A stretch of 64,000 bases of DNA, taken from contig CAMCGZ010000008.1 in NCBI GenBank assembly GCA_945874535.1, positions 1 to 64,000 on the forward strand, in the 5' to 3' direction. A model generated the notes under the pieces. That model did not search any database, had not been told where the DNA came from, and worked only from the letters and a program-made list of their open reading frames with translations. The first letter of the stretch is position 1, and each line of letters opens with the position of its first letter. Below are positions 34,004 through 43,778 of this stretch, piece by piece. A program made the position numbers and the translations under genes. This stretch comes from Bdellovibrio sp. ZAP7. GTDB taxonomy: Bacteria; Bdellovibrionota; UBA1018; CAIMNF01.

Positions 34004-35347
34004 TCAGTTTGCAGGTCTTGCCGCGTACCGGCTGATGAATTCATTTCGAGTGTTGAAGCTGGCAGTGATTCCATCTCCGGCATTCAGCCAGGCTTCGCGA
34101 TTCGATGAAGAACTCCAGTTCGAAGTCGGAAAACCCTTGTTGGATGCGGATTGGGTCCACGTCGTGTAACCGACCAGGGTGAAGATCGCACCCATGATGC
34201 CGCTCTTGGTGTTGATCGCATCCGTGTGACCGGTACAAGTCCCGCCGCTTACTTCACCGCTCAAATCGGTGTCGGACGAGACTCCGGACCCGCCACTGAA
34301 TGCGATGCACAGATTTCCAAGCCGGATTTCGTTACTCGAACCTCCGATGCGGGATTCGCGGACGCTGACCGTCCCCTGTGTGGAGGTGGAGGTAGGAGAG
34401 TAGAGTGCGATTTGAACATAATTCTTGCCTTCACCACTCTGGTCCTGAAGCGAATAGAAGTACTGTTTGCCACTCGAGCTCTCGATCAGATAGCGGTAGT
34501 GCTCGAACGAACCTGTGGTGTCGTCCACTCCGGTGTGGTGTTCGAAGGCGAGCTTACCGGTGCTCCGGTTCCACTGAAGGGAGTTGAAGGCGATCCGCGT
34601 CGAACTGAGTTCGACATGGAGCATGTTCAGAGCGGCTGAATTCGAGCGAATCCACATCAGATTTTCAAACAGTGTGCTTCCACCGGCACTGCCTTTCAGA
34701 TACATGCGCTTGTCGTAGAAGGTGGTGTCAGCGGGATTCGAAACTTCAGCATCGATGGTGATGGTTCCCATTCCGGCAATCGTCAAGGGTGAGGAGTGAG
34801 TTCCCACTGTAGGAAGACCATCGCCGTCTTTTGGAATGGAGGTCTGCCCCATGTAGGTCAGGATGTCGGTGAGGCTGTCCATCCGCCCGAAAAGGGTCGG
34901 GCGAAAAGTTTGCCCGGAGCCACGCTCAAATTCGGCATCGAGTGCCATCTTCAGGTAGTCGCGGTAGTTGACCGTGGCAGGGAGTGCAGAGCCTCCATAA
35001 TTCGGTTCGGAACCACCCACCACACCGCCCGGCGGCTCTGTCAGGAGCGAGCCATTGGCCCAGTTGGTGGTGTAGAGGAGTTCGAGTGATGGAGTCGGGC
35101 TCACCACCGCATTGGCGAGATATTCGGGAGTTCGAAGGCGCGCGGGTGCCACTCGGGCGGGGGCGCCCACGCTGTTCCCGAGGTTTGGAAGCGTGTCATT
35201 CATGTAGGTGAGTGCCGAGGTCAGCGCGGTCGAGAGGGATACGGTCCCGGCGGAGCTCGCGGCATCGTCTTGAGCGCACCCCGAAATCACCATTCCTAGA
35301 ACGGCGGCATAGAGAGTCCCCGCCCATGCAGATCTTTTCATTTTCAT
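34004..35347 (-). CDS. Large lipoprotein of unknown function
   Basis: The protein has 447 residues from ATG at 35347, preceded by AAAGGA; an alternative ATG at 35341 is also in frame. The signal peptide ends in lipobox ISGC. The mature protein is Ser/Thr/Gly-rich and beta-rich, with a single late Cys pair (LCIAFSGG and GGTCTGH). I do not recognise a family. Overall length, composition and the run of small residues recall the next lipoprotein downstream (32728-33891). The sensor kinase gene ends 53 bp upstream on the same strand. Confidence 0.75.
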   Translation of the reverse strand: MKMKRSAWAGTLYAAVLGMVISGCAQDDAASSAGTVSLSTALTSALTYMNDTLPNLGNSVGAPARVAPARLRTPEYLANAVVSPTPSLELLYTTNWANGSLLTEPPGGVVGGSEPNYGGSALPATVNYRDYLKMALDAEFERGSGQTFRPTLFGRMDSLTDILTYMGQTSIPKDGDGLPTVGTHSSPLTIAGMGTITIDAEVSNPADTTFYDKRMYLKGSAGGSTLFENLMWIRSNSAALNMLHVELSSTRIAFNSLQWNRSTGKLAFEHHTGVDDTTGSFEHYRYLIESSSGKQYFYSLQDQSGEGKNYVQIALYSPTSTSTQGTVSVRESRIGGSSNEIRLGNLCIAFSGGSGVSSDTDLSGEVSGGTCTGHTDAINTKSGIMGAIFTLVGYTTWTQSASNKGFPTSNWSSSSNREAWLNAGDGITASFNTRNEFISRYAARPAN

Positions 35348-35400
35348 ATTTATCCTTTCGCGACTCTCGGGGTATCGACACAGGATGAAAAAAGCCGAAA

Positions 35401-36648
35401 TCAATCTTTGATGATTGAGTGCGCTTGCGTCAGGATGACTGTGGTCCCGGTCGGTGACTCCCGAATCCACTTTACGGTAATATTTTGGCGCTCGGCCATC
35501 AGGCGGGCGATCCGAATGCCTAAGCCGGAACCGGATTCGCCCGAGGTGCCCGATTCGCTGAACCCTTCGCGCGCGAAGACTTCATCCGAGATGCCTTTAC
35601 CCTGATCCCGAATCAGCCACTCGGTCGTGTCGCCTGAACTCCGGGTCTCGAGTTCCACGCGCGAACCTTCCGGAGAGAATTTGATCGCATTCGAGAGCAG
35701 ATTCAGCACCACCTGGTACGAAAGCGACTCCGGATTGGCCCGAAGAGTGTGCAACTTCGAAATCCGATCGAGCCCGAGGGTCACGCGTTTTTCCTCGATC
35801 CGGCTCCGGATCCAGGGGCTCAGTTTTTCCAGAATTTCGGGCAATGAGAGTGTCTGGGTCGGCAGGTCGAGGTCCTCGCTGGTGGCGGAATAAGATTCCA
35901 CGTTCGAGATGATCTCGCGGATCATCATCTGGGAGTTTTCGAGCTGATTGATCAAGCTCGATTGCCGGTCGGGATCAGGATTCTTTCTGAGCTTTCGGAC
36001 CATTTGAAGGGCTCCGACAATGGGTTCTTTGATGTCGTGACTCAGGATCCGGATCAAGCGGGCTCGCCAGGTGCTTTCACGTTCCAGATGCTTCCGTTTT
36101 TGTTCGATGTCTTCGAGTGCGCCTTGCCACGAGTGGGTGATCACGTGAACCTGGTAGGTCGTCAGCGCCAGGATCGAAAGATCGAAGAAGTAGCGCAGGA
36201 TGACCAAGTGCTCTTCCGGCATGCGCTTGTGTGCGTACGAGGTTTGCACAAAAGGAAAGAGCGGGAGCGAGAGTAAGAATACGCACACGGTTCCCAAAAT
36301 ATAAGTGAGGGGGCGACTTCTCCCTTTGAACATCATGAGCACCAGAATGAACTGGGGGATGGCTACCAGATTGGCGTGCGAGGTGGGTCCGAGAAAGGAG
36401 CAGATCCACACCGAGGCCAGAGCATTCGAGACCTGTGACATCACGCTCAGGGTGGTCTTTGAAATCCGGGATTTTCTGAACCAATAGGGTGCGCCGATCA
36501 TGAGGAGGAGCACGTTGACCGGGAGGGCCACCTTCCAGTTGAAGTCCTGCGGAGTGAAGTAGGCCGAAAAGCTCATCACCACCGCGCAATAAATGAGCGT
36601 GAAGCGCTCCACGTACGCCTGTTGGTTATCGAGCAGGGTTTCGTCCAT
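35401..36648 (-). CDS. Membrane sensor histidine kinase
   Basis: The protein has 415 residues. Six membrane helices (about residues 15-170) make up the sensor part, without a large periplasmic domain. The phospho-accepting His204 lies in RILSHDIKEPIVGAL. The ATPase domain has the N-box NLLSNAIKFSPEGSR, a DQGKGIS G1-box and the SGSGLGIRIA G2-box. It should phosphorylate a partner response regulator; the divergent gene at 36743 is the obvious candidate. Downstream on the same strand are the two large lipoproteins. Confidence 0.92.
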   Translation of the reverse strand: MDETLLDNQQAYVERFTLIYCAVVMSFSAYFTPQDFNWKVALPVNVLLLMIGAPYWFRKSRISKTTLSVMSQVSNALASVWICSFLGPTSHANLVAIPQFILVLMMFKGRSRPLTYILGTVCVFLLSLPLFPFVQTSYAHKRMPEEHLVILRYFFDLSILALTTYQVHVITHSWQGALEDIEQKRKHLERESTWRARLIRILSHDIKEPIVGALQMVRKLRKNPDPDRQSSLINQLENSQMMIREIISNVESYSATSEDLDLPTQTLSLPEILEKLSPWIRSRIEEKRVTLGLDRISKLHTLRANPESLSYQVVLNLLSNAIKFSPEGSRVELETRSSGDTTEWLIRDQGKGISDEVFAREGFSESGTSGESGSGLGIRIARLMAERQNITVKWIRESPTGTTVILTQAHSIIKD

Positions 36649-36742
36649 GATCTCCAGATCTTATCATGGAACCCGAAGGGGGCGGACCGACTCACCATTT
36701 TTTGATTTGACCGGATTTCCCATTTATCCTGATAACTTAAGA

Positions 36743-37459
36743 GTGATCTCCTTGAAAAAAACCCCGCACATCCTCTGGCTCGAGGACCATCCGACCACGG
36801 TGAGTCTCCTCCGCGAGGAGTTCGAGCGCCACTTCGGTTTGGAAGTGGTGTCGAGCGTGGATGGGTTGCGCAGGCGTCTGAACGGCGAGGGCGTGGTGCC
36901 CGATGCGGTCTTGCTCGACATGGAGCTCGCAGACGGGTTCCATGGCTCGGATGCGCTTCGCGTTTGCCGGGAGGCCGGGGTACGCGGGCCCATTCTGGTG
37001 CTCTCGAACGACGAGAGCCTGAAGAGCCGGATCCAAATGCTGTCGTTCGGAATCGACGACTACCTGTGGAAAGCGATGGACCCTGAAGAAATGCTGCTTC
37101 GGATCCGGAATGCGATCCGAAGGCATGAGGGAGTCCAAGAGCCGGTAGGGTTCGAGCTCGAAGGGCTCCGTTTGGACCCGGTCGAGGTCACGGTGGAGCT
37201 TTTCATCGCCGGGCAGTCGAGCGAAATTCCTTTCTCGAAGACGGAATTCCACTTTCTGATGATGTTGCTCCGCTGTCACCCCGAAGCTGTGGAGGTCGAA
37301 AGGCTCCGCGCAGAGGTGTGGAAGCTGCCCGTGCTCGAACACGGCACCATCAACACCTTCATTTGGAAGATGAACAAGAAGCTCGAAGAGTGGACATACC
37401 GGATCAGCAAAAGCGGCGATCAGATCACTCTGACTTCCAGGCACCCATCTTTTCGTTAA
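36743..37459 (+). CDS. Response regulator with C-terminal winged-helix-like domain
   Basis: The protein has 238 residues from GTG at 36743; a TTG at 36752 is an alternative, and earlier readings would run into the divergent kinase. The receiver domain has the acidic pair Glu14-Asp15, the phospho-accepting Asp59 ([10 protein letters not shown]) and Lys110 (DDYLWKAM). The C-terminal part (about 135-238) contains [20 protein letters not shown] and a final [14 protein letters not shown] segment like an OmpR-type DNA-binding domain, though divergent. It is transcribed away from the histidine kinase gene with 94 bp between starts. The 3' end overlaps glyS by 35 bp. Confidence 0.85.
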   Translation: MISLKKTPHILWLEDHPTTVSLLREEFERHFGLEVVSSVDGLRRRLNGEGVVPDAVLLDMELADGFHGSDALRVCREAGVRGPILVLSNDESLKSRIQMLSFGIDDYLWKAMDPEEMLLRIRNAIRRHEGVQEPVGFELEGLRLDPVEVTVELFIAGQSSEIPFSKTEFHFLMMLLRCHPEAVEVERLRAEVWKLPVLEHGTINTFIWKMNKKLEEWTYRISKSGDQITLTSRHPSFR

Positions 37460-38762
37460 TGTAGGCGGTGAGCTTCTCGGCCGGGATCCGCTCCTGCGTC
37501 ATGCCGTCGCGCTCGCGGATGGTGACGGTCTGGTCGGTGAGTCCATCGTAGTCGATAGTCACGCAGAACGGGGTTCCGATCTCATCCTGGCGGCGGTAGC
37601 GCTTGCCGATGGTTCCGCCCTCGTCATACGTGGCGCGGAAGTTCCGCTTCATCTCGGCGTAGACCTTGTCACTCATTTCAAGCAGTTCGGGCTTCTTCAT
37701 GAGCGGGAACACCGCCACTTTGTAAGGAGCGAGCTTAGGATGGAGCTTCAGCACCGTGCGCTCGCCCTCGACGCGGTAAGCGTCGCAAAGGGTGGCCAGG
37801 AGTGCGCGGTCGCAACCGACCGAGGTCTCGATCACAAACGGGATGTACTTTTCTTTCGCGGCTTCGTCGAAGTATTCGCACTTCTTGCCCGAGAACTCCT
37901 GGTGGCGGCGCAGGTCGAAGTCGGAGCGGTTGTGCACGCCCTCGATCTCCTGCCAGCCGATGGGGAATTCGTATTCCACGTCAAAAGCCGCGCGCGCATA
38001 GTGGGCCAGCTCATTCGGGCCGTGCTCGTGGAAGCGGAGCTTCGAGCGCCGCAGGCCGTTGGACAGGTGCCAGTCGATGCGGGTCTGCTTCCACTGTTCG
38101 AACCACTCCATGTCGGTTCCGGGCTTCACGAAGAATTGCATCTCCATCTGCTCGAACTCGCGGGTGCGGAAAATGAAATTGCCCGGCGTGATCTCGTTCC
38201 GGAAGGCCTTTCCGATCTGGGCGATTCCGAACGGAATTTTCTGGCGGGAGCTCTGTTGGACGTTCTCGAAGTTCACAAAAATCCCTTGAGCGGTCTCGGG
38301 GCGGAGGTACACCACGTTCGCGGTGTCTTCGAGCGGGCCCATGAAGGTCTTGAACATCAGGTTGAATTGGCGTGGCTCGGTCAGCTGACATTCGCCATGC
38401 TGGCCCGGGCGCAAGGAAGACTTCTTGCCGCAATTGGCGTGCTCGAGCTTGTCGGCGCGGAAGCGGCCTTTGCAGGTTTTGCAATCGACGAGCGGATCGA
38501 CAAAGCCTTCGACGTGACCGGAAGCCTCCCAAGTGCGGGGGTGCATGAGAATCGAGGCATCGAGGCCTTCGACGTCATCGCGATCGGTCATGGCCTTCCA
38601 CCACGAGTTTTTGATATTGAGTTTCAGCTCAACGCCAAGCGGACCGTAATCCCAGCAAGATCCGAGACCCCCGTAAATTTCAGACGAGGGGAAGATGAAT
38701 CCCCGACGCTTACAAAGAGAAACGAGGTCTTGAAAACTGGTCAGTTCCTTGATGTCACTCAT
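37425..38762 (-). CDS. glyS: Glycyl-tRNA synthetase, dimeric class II type
   Basis: The protein has 445 residues. It charges tRNA-Gly with glycine. The N-terminal [38 protein letters not shown] and [20 protein letters not shown] segments are hallmarks of the alpha2-type enzyme (bacterial and eukaryotic GlyRS) rather than the alpha2beta2 type. The C-terminus has the anticodon-binding domain ([20 protein letters not shown]). [14 protein letters not shown] stretch may bind zinc. The 3' end overlaps the convergent regulator gene. Confidence 0.95.
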   Translation of the reverse strand: MSDIKELTSFQDLVSLCKRRGFIFPSSEIYGGLGSCWDYGPLGVELKLNIKNSWWKAMTDRDDVEGLDASILMHPRTWEASGHVEGFVDPLVDCKTCKGRFRADKLEHANCGKKSSLRPGQHGECQLTEPRQFNLMFKTFMGPLEDTANVVYLRPETAQGIFVNFENVQQSSRQKIPFGIAQIGKAFRNEITPGNFIFRTREFEQMEMQFFVKPGTDMEWFEQWKQTRIDWHLSNGLRRSKLRFHEHGPNELAHYARAAFDVEYEFPIGWQEIEGVHNRSDFDLRRHQEFSGKKCEYFDEAAKEKYIPFVIETSVGCDRALLATLCDAYRVEGERTVLKLHPKLAPYKVAVFPLMKKPELLEMSDKVYAEMKRNFRATYDEGGTIGKRYRRQDEIGTPFCVTIDYDGLTDQTVTIRERDGMTQERIPAEKLTAYINEKMGAWKSE

Positions 38763-38783
38763 GCAGAGCAGGGTAGCACAGGG

Positions 38784-39710
38784 CTACTCGTTCCACAAAA
38801 CCCGGAGTGTGGTCTGGCCCACCGCCTTCAGGACATCGCGAGAGATGAACTCCGATGTGTCTTGCAAGGTGTGCCATTCGGGGGGGAATCGCCCTTCAGG
38901 TGTGAGGTGGATCACATCCATGACCGGGATTCCCAGTCCCTCCATGAGGTACACGTGGTCGTCGATCACAAATGAGGCACGCTGATCGGGGAAGTAATCC
39001 GAAAGTCCGAGCTCTTTTGCTGCGGCGTGCACTTTGGCCACCACAGGTGCGGCCCGGGCTCCCGAGTGTCCTTCGATCGGGAAGGTCGCTCCGATCCGAC
39101 CGACCATGTCAAAATTGATCCCGAATCGGGCCCGATATGCGACAGGGACGGGGTTCTTGGCCCAGGCCTGGGTTCCGAGGCAGTAGCTGTTGGTATGGCT
39201 CGGGAGGCCGGCGTCTTCGGCGTCTAAAAAGAGCAGATCCACTCCCACATTCGGCCGGGAGGCCTTGAGGGCGTGGGCCAAGGTGAGTAAGAGAGCGGTG
39301 CCACTGCCACCGTCGTTCACTCCCGGCACGGCTTGCTTTTGTTTTTTCGGATCGCGTTCCTCGTCCGCGAAGGGGCGGGTGTCGTAATGGGCCGAGAGCA
39401 AGACGCGCTCTTTTTTCTCAGGATCGAATTGACCGATCACATTGCGCGCGAGGACCTCGGGGCCCACCGGTGGTTTCACCTTCACTTCTTGAATGAGCAC
39501 CTTCGCTCCGGAGCTTTCGAGTTCCCGTTTGATCCAGGCACTGGTCCGGGCAAGGGCTTCGCTGCCGGCGGGTTTCGGGCCGAGATTCTCGTACGCGAGA
39601 ATCAGCTCGTGGGCGTGATCGGCGTCAAAAGAAGGAAGGGGTCCCGAGCGTGAGCCGCATTGAAGCTCGCACGCCGGAAGCAGGAAAAGGAGCGGCCAAA
39701 GACGCCTCAT
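38784..39710 (-). CDS. M28-family zinc peptidase or glutaminyl-cyclase-like lipoprotein
   Basis: The protein has 308 residues. The signal peptide has a lipobox-like LPAC. Zinc-site residues are recognisable in order: SAHYDTRPF, GVNDGGSGTALLL (bridging Asp), FLDAEDAG (catalytic acid), FDMVG and EWHTLQDTSEF (last His). This layout fits M28 aminopeptidases and the related glutaminyl-peptide cyclotransferases. The activity cannot be chosen from sequence alone. It abuts the downstream Mpo1-like gene on the 5' side without a gap and probably shares its transcript. Confidence 0.85.
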   Translation of the reverse strand: MRRLWPLLFLLPACELQCGSRSGPLPSFDADHAHELILAYENLGPKPAGSEALARTSAWIKRELESSGAKVLIQEVKVKPPVGPEVLARNVIGQFDPEKKERVLLSAHYDTRPFADEERDPKKQKQAVPGVNDGGSGTALLLTLAHALKASRPNVGVDLLFLDAEDAGLPSHTNSYCLGTQAWAKNPVPVAYRARFGINFDMVGRIGATFPIEGHSGARAAPVVAKVHAAAKELGLSDYFPDQRASFVIDDHVYLMEGLGIPVMDVIHLTPEGRFPPEWHTLQDTSEFISRDVLKAVGQTTLRVLWNE

Positions 39711-40178
39711 TCAGGTGCTCGGCTTGTAATAGCCGATGAAGAACGAAAAAATCCACATGGGCCCGATAAACAGGTGCTCAAGAGAGGTCAGGAAGGCGGG
39801 AGATTTTTTCTCGTACACGTAGTGACCGAGGAGTTGAAGCACCCAAGACAGGATTTGAATCACAACCAGAGCCGACATGGGGAGCAAGCGGGCCAGAAAG
39901 TAATTGATCACGGCAAAGAGCGTGAAGGGAATGCCGAGCTTCCAATCGACCTTGAGCGAGAAAACGGCACCGGCCAAGAGAAGGAGTACACCCAGGTCCA
40001 GGGTCCAGAAGGCACCCGGAGCAGGGGACCAGAGCACCACTTGGGCCAAGAGGCCCAACAGGCTGAACAGCACTCCCGGAATCCCGAGGATGTGGGTCAT
40101 TTTATTCCCCTTGGTGCGGTGGTACTGCTCGTAATCCTTGAAATAAATCAACAGGGCCGGGGTCGGTAGTGCGCTCAT
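39711..40178 (-). CDS. Mpo1/DUF962-like integral membrane protein
   Basis: The protein has 155 residues and about four membrane helices. The conserved features of the DUF962/Mpo1 family are visible: YFKDYEQYHRTKGNKMTHIL near the N-terminus, with the histidines, and LGHYVYEKKSPAFLTSLEHL near the C-terminus. In yeast, Mpo1 is an iron-dependent dioxygenase acting on 2-hydroxy fatty acids. By analogy this protein may act on membrane or lipid A-type hydroxy fatty acids, which is inference. Its stop codon directly follows the start of the M28 gene. Confidence 0.75.
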   Translation of the reverse strand: MSALPTPALLIYFKDYEQYHRTKGNKMTHILGIPGVLFSLLGLLAQVVLWSPAPGAFWTLDLGVLLLLAGAVFSLKVDWKLGIPFTLFAVINYFLARLLPMSALVVIQILSWVLQLLGHYVYEKKSPAFLTSLEHLFIGPMWIFSFFIGYYKPST

Positions 40179-40244
40179 AGTGGACTCAGTTTAGCCGAGG
40201 GTCGGGGGGTGGGCAAGCGGGCAGTCTCGGGTTAGACTGTGAAG

Positions 40245-40937
40245 ATGGGAAGCCGGATCACTCGATGGGGAATGGTAGGGATGTGGCTGGGCCTCACCCT
40301 TCCGGCTCTTGCGGCCGATCCTGTCGAAACAGAGGTGAAAATCGGCCTGGCTTGCGAAGACCTGGCTCAGTTTCCGGTTTTGGGTGAGCCCAAAACCGAC
40401 CACATCACTTTTTTTGAAAAGCCCGAACGCCCCTTTCAGCGAGCCGGGATCATTTTGAGAAAGCGAACCGGCGACCATGCGGATGTGACGGTGAAATACC
40501 GCCCGAGAACCCCTTCGGCAAACCCTCCGACGGTGCCAGGGGTGGAAGTCGAAGGTGATTGGACGCTGAAATCCCGGTTGAATACCTGGTCCTTCAAGAT
40601 CCGGGGGGCACAGTTCACTCCAGAGCAAATGACCTGGTTGGCCTCGATCACCTCGGAAAAACCCGAGGCCAGGGGACGGGTCGAGCTCGAGGGTGAGCGC
40701 TGGAAGTGGAACGCCGACGGATTGAAGGTTTCGATCGAGCGTTGGTCGAAAATGAAAAGCTCCGGAGGAGATTGTCTCGCTCTCGAGATTTCGACCCGGG
40801 TGGAGACAGCTCAGGCCGAGTCGGCACTCGCAGAACTCCAGAGGCGAGTGGCCGGCAGGGGTATCCGGATTCAGCCTTCCCTCCAGGAGAACAAAACGGC
40901 CCGGGTGCTCGATCTTTTGCTTGGCCGAGCGCGTTGA
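40245..40937 (+). CDS. Exported CYTH-like domain protein
   Basis: The protein has 230 residues from ATG at 40245; a GTG at 40239 is also possible. A signal peptide ends near ALAA. The mature protein starts with the ExExK motif (ETEVKI) that defines the CYTH phosphohydrolase fold. It continues with FFEKP, ILRKR, VTVKYR and ALEIST, all in the order expected for the charged tunnel that binds triphosphates or polyphosphates. CYTH proteins are normally cytoplasmic, so export is unusual. The substrate and whether it is enzymatic are unknown. It precedes alaS by 42 bp. Confidence 0.65.
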   Translation: MGSRITRWGMVGMWLGLTLPALAADPVETEVKIGLACEDLAQFPVLGEPKTDHITFFEKPERPFQRAGIILRKRTGDHADVTVKYRPRTPSANPPTVPGVEVEGDWTLKSRLNTWSFKIRGAQFTPEQMTWLASITSEKPEARGRVELEGERWKWNADGLKVSIERWSKMKSSGGDCLALEISTRVETAQAESALAELQRRVAGRGIRIQPSLQENKTARVLDLLLGRAR

Positions 40938-40979
40938 GTCTTGCCACTCAGGGGCTGAATTCGGTAGCGTCTTAGGCCT

Positions 40980-43646
40980 ATGACAGGCGCACAGATCCGT
41001 AAGATATTCCTCGATTATTTCAAGAAAAACGGCCACTCGGTCATCGAGAGCTCCTCTCTCGTTCCTTCGAACGACCCGACTCTGATGTTCACCACCGCCG
41101 GGATGGTCCAGTTCAAGGACGTGTTCCTGGGTAAGGATCCGCGCTCCTACACCCGCGCTTCGACCTCGCAAAAATGTGTGCGCGCCGGTGGCAAGCACAA
41201 CGACCTCGAGAACGTGGGCTTCACTGCGCGCCACCACACCTTCTTCGAGATGCTCGGAAATTTCTCTTTCGGCGATTACTTCAAGAAGGACGCGATCCAC
41301 TTCGCTTGGGAGCTGGTCACGAAGGAACTGAAGCTTCCTAAAGACAAACTCTATGTCACGGTTTTCGAAACCGACGACGAAGCAGCCGAAATCTGGCACA
41401 AGCAAGAAGGCGTGCCGCTCGATCGGATTTACCGTTTCGGTGAAAAAGACAATTTCTGGTCGATGGGCGACACGGGCCCCTGCGGTCCTTGCACCGAGCT
41501 CTTCATCGACCGGGGCGAGAAGTACGGATGCGGAAAATCCACCTGCAAAATGGGCTGCGATTGCGACCGTTACATGGAGTTCTGGAATCTGGTCTTCATG
41601 CAGTACGACCGCGATGCGAGCGGAAAACTGAACCCGCTTCCGAAGCCCTCCGTCGATACCGGTGCGGGACTCGAGCGTTTGGCGTCCATTTTACAGGATG
41701 TCGAGACCAACTACGACACCGATATGTTTGTCGACATCATTGCCAAAATCTCGAAGCTTGCGGGCAAGCCTTACAGCCCCCAGACTAAAGACGAGAGCGT
41801 GTTCTCCTTCCGCGTGGTGGCCGACCATGCCCGTGCGACCACCTTTCTGATCGGTGATGGCGTGATGCCCTCGAACGAAGGACGCGGCTACGTGCTCCGC
41901 CGGATCATGAGGCGCGCGATCCGCCACGGGCGCAAGCTCGGCTTTGACGGTCCTTTTTTGCACCAGGCCTGTGGCTTTGTGATCGAGCAAATGAAAGACG
42001 CCTACCCCGATCTGATCGAGAAACGCACTTTCATCGAGCGCGCCGTGCTGGCAGAAGAAGAGCAGTTCTTCAAGACCCTCGACCGGGGTCTCGGTCTTCT
42101 CGATGATGAGCTGAAGAAGCTCGGCTCGAGCAAGACACTTCCCGGAACCGTGGCCTTCACGCTTTACGATACTTACGGATTTCCGCTCGATCTGACCCGC
42201 ACGATTTGTGACGAGCGGAGCATTCTGGTGGATGAGAAGGGTTTTGAAACCGCGATGGAGAAGCAGCGCGAAGAGTCGCGCAAGCACTGGAAGGGGACTG
42301 GCGATCAGGTGCTGGAGGCCGAATGGTTCACACTCGCTGACACGCTCAAGAAGGCCGGTAAGCTTCCCGAGTTCGTGGGCTACGAGCATTTGCAAGCCGA
42401 GGGCGAAACCCTGGCCGTGATGCCTGCCAAAGCTGAAGACGGATCGGATCTGCTTCTGGCCGTGTTCTCGAAGACGCCCTTTTATGGCGAATCCGGGGGC
42501 CAGACGGGAGATCGGGGCACGGTGACCGCGGGTGATTTTGTGGCCGAAGTGGTCGATGTGAAGCGCCCCGTGCCCGATCTGATCGTCGCGCACTTGAAAG
42601 TCCAAAAAGGGATCCTGAAAGTCGGCGATCGTGCCCTTCAGAAAGTCAGCGACGAAATCCGGGCCCTCACTGCCCGGAACCACACGGCAACCCACATGCT
42701 CCAGTGGGCGCTTCGTTCTGTGCTTGGAAATCATGTGAAGCAGGCGGGTTCCTTGGTGACGCCGGAGCTTCTGCGCTTTGATTTCTCCCACTTTGAAGCA
42801 ATGAAGCCCGAAGAGCTCTCCAAAGTCGAAGACCTGATCAATGCCAAGATCTGGGGGGGCGATCGGGTCAAAAAACAAGTCATGAGCAAGGACGAGGCGA
42901 TCGCTTCAGGTGCCATTGCCTTTTTTGGTGAGAAATACGGCGATCAGGTGCGCGTGGTCCAGGTCGGGGATTACTCGACTGAGCTTTGCGGCGGAACGCA
43001 TGTCGATCAGAGCTCGGACATTCATCTCTTCAAAATTGCGTCTGAGGCCGGAATCGCTGCGGGTGTCCGCCGGATCATTGCGTACACCTCGAAGGGTGCT
43101 TTTGCTTTCTTGCGCGAGCAAGACTGGAAACTGAAATCCCTTCGCGACCAATTGAAGGCATCGAATGTGGACGAAATTCCGACCAAGGTCGAACGACTTT
43201 TCGACGAGACCCGTGAGCTCCGGAAGCACATCGAAAAACTCGAGGCGGCCCAGCAAGGAGCCGAGATCGAGACCCTGCTCCAAGGCTCGGGTTCTCACTC
43301 GGGTGTCCGCGTGGTGGCCGGTCAGGCCGCTCCTTCGGGCGAAGGGATGAAGAAGCTTCGCGAGATGGCCGACCGGATCAAGCAGAAGGATCCGGCATCG
43401 GTGACGATCCTCGGGATCCGCGAAACCGGAGAAGCGGGCGAAAAGCCCTTCTTGGTGGTGGCAGTCGGATCGAAGGTGGCTGGCGTCAACGCAGGTGAGA
43501 TCATCAAGAACTCGGCCGGTGTTTTCGGTGGCAAGGGTGGCGGAAAGCCTGACTTCGCCCAAGCCGGTGGGGCCGAGGCTTCTAAGCTCGATCAGGCGAT
43601 TGCCGCAGCTCGTGAGCTGGTGCTCCAAAAGCTGTCAAAAAACTGA
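40980..43646 (+). CDS. alaS: Alanyl-tRNA synthetase
   Basis: The protein has 888 residues, a full-length AlaRS. The catalytic domain starts IRKIFLDYFKKNGH and contains the HHTFFEMLGNFSFGDYF motif. The editing domain carries its zinc ligands in NHTATHMLQWALR and CGGTHVDQ. The C-terminal C-Ala domain includes the Gly-rich GGKGGGKPDFAQAGG. It charges tRNA-Ala and hydrolyses mischarged Ser or Gly. No terminator is evident after it. Confidence 0.97.
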   Translation: MTGAQIRKIFLDYFKKNGHSVIESSSLVPSNDPTLMFTTAGMVQFKDVFLGKDPRSYTRASTSQKCVRAGGKHNDLENVGFTARHHTFFEMLGNFSFGDYFKKDAIHFAWELVTKELKLPKDKLYVTVFETDDEAAEIWHKQEGVPLDRIYRFGEKDNFWSMGDTGPCGPCTELFIDRGEKYGCGKSTCKMGCDCDRYMEFWNLVFMQYDRDASGKLNPLPKPSVDTGAGLERLASILQDVETNYDTDMFVDIIAKISKLAGKPYSPQTKDESVFSFRVVADHARATTFLIGDGVMPSNEGRGYVLRRIMRRAIRHGRKLGFDGPFLHQACGFVIEQMKDAYPDLIEKRTFIERAVLAEEEQFFKTLDRGLGLLDDELKKLGSSKTLPGTVAFTLYDTYGFPLDLTRTICDERSILVDEKGFETAMEKQREESRKHWKGTGDQVLEAEWFTLADTLKKAGKLPEFVGYEHLQAEGETLAVMPAKAEDGSDLLLAVFSKTPFYGESGGQTGDRGTVTAGDFVAEVVDVKRPVPDLIVAHLKVQKGILKVGDRALQKVSDEIRALTARNHTATHMLQWALRSVLGNHVKQAGSLVTPELLRFDFSHFEAMKPEELSKVEDLINAKIWGGDRVKKQVMSKDEAIASGAIAFFGEKYGDQVRVVQVGDYSTELCGGTHVDQSSDIHLFKIASEAGIAAGVRRIIAYTSKGAFAFLREQDWKLKSLRDQLKASNVDEIPTKVERLFDETRELRKHIEKLEAAQQGAEIETLLQGSGSHSGVRVVAGQAAPSGEGMKKLREMADRIKQKDPASVTILGIRETGEAGEKPFLVVAVGSKVAGVNAGEIIKNSAGVFGGKGGGKPDFAQAGGAEASKLDQAIAAARELVLQKLSKN

Positions 43647-43653
43647 CGCATCT

Positions 43654-43667
43654 TTCTACCGGTAGAA
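43654..43667. promoter_or_regulatory. 14-bp perfect palindrome
   Basis: TTCTACCGGTAGAA is a perfect, loop-free palindrome starting 8 bp after the alaS stop codon and 111 bp before the next start codon. Because it has no loop and no T-run it looks more like a dimeric protein binding site than a terminator. The function is unknown. Confidence 0.3.
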
Positions 43668-43778
43668 CGATTTAAGACTCAAGCCGTGTCCTTCCGGACC
43701 CGATGAGTGAATGGGCACGGACGCCCGAAGTGTTGCCAGGGATGCGGCAGGAATCGTTACGCCTCATGGAGAGGAAAC

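Noticed and set aside
37740..38975. Plus-strand ORF of 411 codons antisense to glyS and the M28 peptidase gene
   Set aside because: It spans two genes on the opposite strand, has no family signature, and its length is explained by GC-rich codon structure.
43700..43735. CCGATGAG and CGAAG around a short stem, suggesting a hammerhead ribozyme
   Set aside because: The core would need CTGATGA; the base before GATGA is C, extra bases separate it from the stem, and no third helix or cleavage site can be drawn.
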